Position numbers and translations under genes: made by a program. This document shows, one piece after another, positions 61,593 to 64,000 of a stretch of 64,000 nt of DNA. How positions within the stretch are numbered: the stretch's first letter is position 1; each line of letters opens with the position of its first letter. The DNA comes from Ephemerocybe angulata. Lineage: Eukaryota > Basidiomycota > Agaricomycetes > Agaricales > Psathyrellaceae. The DNA lies in NCBI GenBank assembly GCA_013368325.1, contig JAACJK010000003.1, positions 434,001-498,000 on the forward strand. The letters are read 5' to 3'. The notes beneath the pieces were generated by a model. The model was given only the letters and a program-made list of their open reading frames with translations, was not told where the DNA came from and ran no database searches.

Positions 61593-61734
61593 ACTAAGTC
61601 AAAGGATATCGATATCGGGCAGATATCCGTCCGACAGGGAAATCGCCCTAAACCTGGCTAGTTAGCCGGGTAGGTTGACCATACCTACCCGGCTAATTAG
61701 CCGGCCGATACGGAAGGATCAGGTGTCGATGCTC
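61593..61734 (-). repeat. Inverted repeat, right arm (~142 bp)
   Basis: Reverse-complement partner of 59232-59370, with only a few substitutions and small indels. Confidence 0.9.
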
Positions 61735-62213
61735 TCTTGTACTTACTTACTCTGGTGTACGTTCCTTTCTGATGTCAAGTGTGAAAGGTAATATATTAAA
61801 AACGGCTTCTATATATTAAAAACGTCTTTCCAGCATCCATCTACGGGGTACACCAGATAGTGTTCTCCTGCAAACATCTGACGACGCCTTTTGGCGAGGA
61901 GAGGGTGGATGGCGACTGCGAATAGCGCGATGCGAGGTAGGTCGAAGAGGGAATCGACATTGAGCGGCGGCAATGGTACGTCGTTACTTCCAATCAAACG
62001 GCCAGGGGATGGGAACGAAGTGAGCAGCGGCAACAGTGTCGGCGGGAACTTTGGAGGAGATGTGGTGGAGAACAGCCGCGTCGTGGGCCGCCTCGCGGGC
62101 AATGACACATCGCGGTAAACAGTCTTAAACGGAAGAGGTGAGTAATCAATTTCTCGATTTATGCAGACTCACATTGACTGGCCGTGATGTAAGTATGTTC
62201 CTACCGACGCAAA

Positions 62214-62557
62214 CGTCGGGCCGCGCATCTACACCGCTGCGGGGCAGACGGAGCACAAGGGCAAGTACCCCAAGTACTACGCGCTGGGCGGGATCCCACG
62301 AGCAGTGTGGCGACGGGCAGCAAGGCGCAGCATAAGAAGGAGATTGAGATGTATTTGAATGCGGCGCTTACGTTTAATTAGATGGATGTGTGGTGGGGGT
62401 TTGTTCTCGCTTTTTTCGTTCGCTCGTACTTGGCTTGTACATGATATAATCCTATCTTTAGAGACGTTCGCTAAAGAATTAATATTGGTTTCCGGCTATA
62501 CGTTGGCTATACGACTCAGGGATGGGCTGGAGTCGCTACGGGTAGTAAGTAAGGCAC
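62214..62557 (+). pseudogene. Copy of the 3' end of the 2-oxoglutarate dehydrogenase gene
   Basis: Begins ACGTCGGGCCGCGCATCTAC, matching 56453 onward, and continues through the last codons, the stop and the 3' flank (ATGATATAATCCT.TCTTTAGAGACG, AAAGAATTAATATTGGTTT, GATGGGCTGGAGTCGCTACGG). It differs by a 3-bp deletion (one CAC), a short insertion (TACGCG), and small changes in the 3' part. Same strand as its parent, about 5.7 kb away. No promoter or start, so not a gene. Confidence 0.92.
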
Positions 62558-62579
62558 ATCATGATCATAAGCAGGAGTT

Positions 62580-62710
62580 TGAGGAGGGGTTGCCCGCAGC
62601 GGTTACGTTCAACGATGGGTGTGTTGGTGGACGAGAAGTGGATGGTTGTTGTGGTTTCGTTTTTCGTTCGCTCATAAGTATATGAGATAATCTTATACTT
62701 AGAAGGGTTT
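62580..62710 (+). pseudogene. Possible second, older copy of the same 3' end
   Basis: Directly after the first copy, a more diverged stretch has the same order of landmarks: GCGGTTACGTTCAA, then GATGGGTGTG, a GTGGTTTCG..TTTTCGTTCGCTC block, and TATGAGATAATCTTATACTTAGA. Similarity is judged by eye only. Confidence 0.4.
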
Positions 62711-63127
62711 CGGTATGGGTCTTTGAATGGTCAGGAATGCGCTGGTTGTAGTTGGTACGGGGTGCGAGGAGGTCGAGATGTGAGGCCGATGAGATCCGTC
62801 ATGATTCGATTCGCTGCCGTATGGAGGCTACACTTAGCGAGGGGCTCGACGACGAGAAGTACCCACCTTTAAACACCAGGATACAGCGGACAAAATCCAG
62901 GAGACAAGTCGGACACGCAGGCAATGGGCGCTTAACAGTGGAAACTTCTCGTAAATGATCCCTTTTGCTTTATTGCGGCTCTATTCTTCTGGGCAGCTGG
63001 GGAAAACGCCTGTACCCAGGATAAGGAGGCAATTATGACAAGGATTTCGGGTAGGCATTCCTGCGGAGTCTTAGGATACTCAAGGTGGAAGGTATGATGT
63101 CTTTTTCAACAAAAGAGCTACTGAGCA
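62711..63127. other. No gene seen
   Basis: Short frames only, between the gene copies and the minus-strand gene at the right edge. Confidence 0.5.
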
Positions 63128-63976
63128 CTACGTGTGCGGCGGCGGGCGCGCCTCTATTGGCGCACTTTCACGATGATACCGGTCTTCCAAAATCTCCAAC
63201 GACGAGGGCGTGATGATTCCTAGCTTCCGTGCGTGTCCCAGAGTCATGTACCAGAAGCGGCGGGCTGGAGTTCGAACGGTGTCGCCCTTCTCCGGCATTT
63301 GAGTCTGGACGAGGTCGCCCCCCTCCGGCAGGCGAAACGGTACTCCGTCGGAACCCACCGGGTCCAAAAGCTCGAGAATTCGGATAACCAACACGATTTC
63401 ACCCTCCCTCACGCCGCGACGATTTTCGTTTCTCAAAACCTTCTTCAGCTCAAACCTGAGGACGGCGTAACCTGAGAAAACGAGGATCAGGAAGAGATCG
63501 GGGGCTTGCTGGCAACAAGGAGAAGCGTCATAAACCGCACCTTTATAAACTCTCCACGATGCGACAGTGTCAGGTTCCAATGTCTGACCCCACAACAGCC
63601 TATATGCCATTGGAATAGCTGGAACATAGCCTTCGTTATGAACGAAAGCGAGTCTGAATGTCTGTATCGGTAGCCGGACGACAAAGGTACCCGAGATGGT
63701 GTTGAGGATGGACGACCGACGGCCTCCTTTGGCCAGGCCGGCCACGGAAACCTGCTTTTTAGCCTCGCGGACTCGAGCTGCATCAATAAGACCCTGGGAT
63801 TGAAGAAGCCGACAGATGGAGTCATATCGTTGAGATGCGTAAAGCTGAAGTAGATGTATCCGCCAAGGCTTGTAGCCGGTGTAGTCTGGCAAGTCCCTCC
63901 CACTTGCGAAAAGGTCAGCTGCCGAATCGGATGCAAGGCCAGCATCCAAGACACGAACCCTAATCTCCCCTGCCAA
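63128..63976 (-). CDS. Hypothetical protein, 5' end beyond or at the window edge
   Basis: A long frame of about 282 codons on the minus strand ending at 63128. It has no ATG at its 5' end (the first possible start is TTG at 63976), so the true start lies in an upstream exon or outside the window. Well-ordered segments: YTGYKPWRIHLLQLYASQRY, DSICRLLQSQGLIDAARV, a Gly/Arg patch, RLAFVHNEGYVPAIPMAYRL, then a hydrophobic stretch DLFLILVFSGYAVLRFELKK that could be a membrane helix, and a basic C-terminus (RFWYMTLGHARKLGIITPSS). Internal introns cannot be excluded. No domain recognised. Confidence 0.55.
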   Translation of the reverse strand: MAGEIRVRVLDAGLASDSAADLFASGRDLPDYTGYKPWRIHLLQLYASQRYDSICRLLQSQGLIDAARVREAKKQVSVAGLAKGGRRSSILNTISGTFVVRLPIQTFRLAFVHNEGYVPAIPMAYRLLWGQTLEPDTVASWRVYKGAVYDASPCCQQAPDLFLILVFSGYAVLRFELKKVLRNENRRGVREGEIVLVIRILELLDPVGSDGVPFRLPEGGDLVQTQMPEKGDTVRTPARRFWYMTLGHARKLGIITPSSLEILEDRYHRESAPIEARPPPHT

Positions 63977-64000
63977 TGTAGACTGGCCTGGACTGCTGTG

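Noticed and set aside
61809..62108. Minus-strand frame of 99 codons with a presequence-like start
   Set aside because: It has no ATG start, no homology I recognise, and lies in a region of duplicated fragments.

Overview
The window looks like a chromosomal stretch from a basidiomycete fungus, most likely an agaricomycete. Reasons: introns are mostly 45-75 bp with GTRNGT donors, CTRAC branch points and YAG acceptors; the conserved genes are fungal (mitochondrial 2-oxoglutarate dehydrogenase, thioredoxin reductase with a CAVC centre, a Nop13-type RNA-binding protein); and several proteins have the style of expanded, unnamed agaricomycete families. There is no bacterial operon structure, rRNA or CRISPR, and I found no convincing tRNA. 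Gene models were spliced by eye: reading phase was checked across every junction where exact ends are given, but no transcript data were available.

Layout. 1-11.2 kb: small lineage-specific genes on the minus strand, two WD40 proteins with C-terminal membrane segments (minus 2925-4555, plus 9473-11157), and between them an expanded-family gene with a Gly-rich minisatellite and a 1-bp frameshift. 11.2-16.8 kb: almost gene-free. 16.8-21.7 kb: an F-box protein, a 774-residue acidic repeat protein, and a 110-residue paralogue of its N-terminus. 22-28 kb: poorly resolved, many short exons, duplicated exon/intron units. 28.4 kb: a truncated ankyrin gene.

29.6-44.35 kb is the most unusual part: a block of five transposon-style genes. 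In order: a HECT-like ubiquitin ligase; a DDE integrase (HTH + D,D-35-E) whose second catalytic Asp codon reads Asn; a protein of unknown function; a KOW-like protein on the minus strand; and a 1415-codon protein. Three later insertions sit inside these genes, each with an exact target-site duplication and each restoring the reading frame when removed conceptually: a 370-bp solo LTR (5-bp TSD), and 1124-bp and 881-bp elements sharing termini (8-bp TSDs). Further damage (the D-to-N change, an in-frame TGA) suggests an inactive relic of a large DNA transposon.

44.4-49.7 kb has no secure gene. 49.7-59.1 kb is a conserved core: thioredoxin reductase, a broken short-chain dehydrogenase, 2-oxoglutarate dehydrogenase E1 (999 aa) and the Nop13-like protein. 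56.9 kb carries an inverted DNA copy of part of the thioredoxin reductase gene, and 62.2 kb a copy of the 3' end of the dehydrogenase gene. 59.2-61.7 kb is bounded by ~140-bp inverted repeats and contains a 317-bp hAT-like MITE. A partial gene runs off the right edge.
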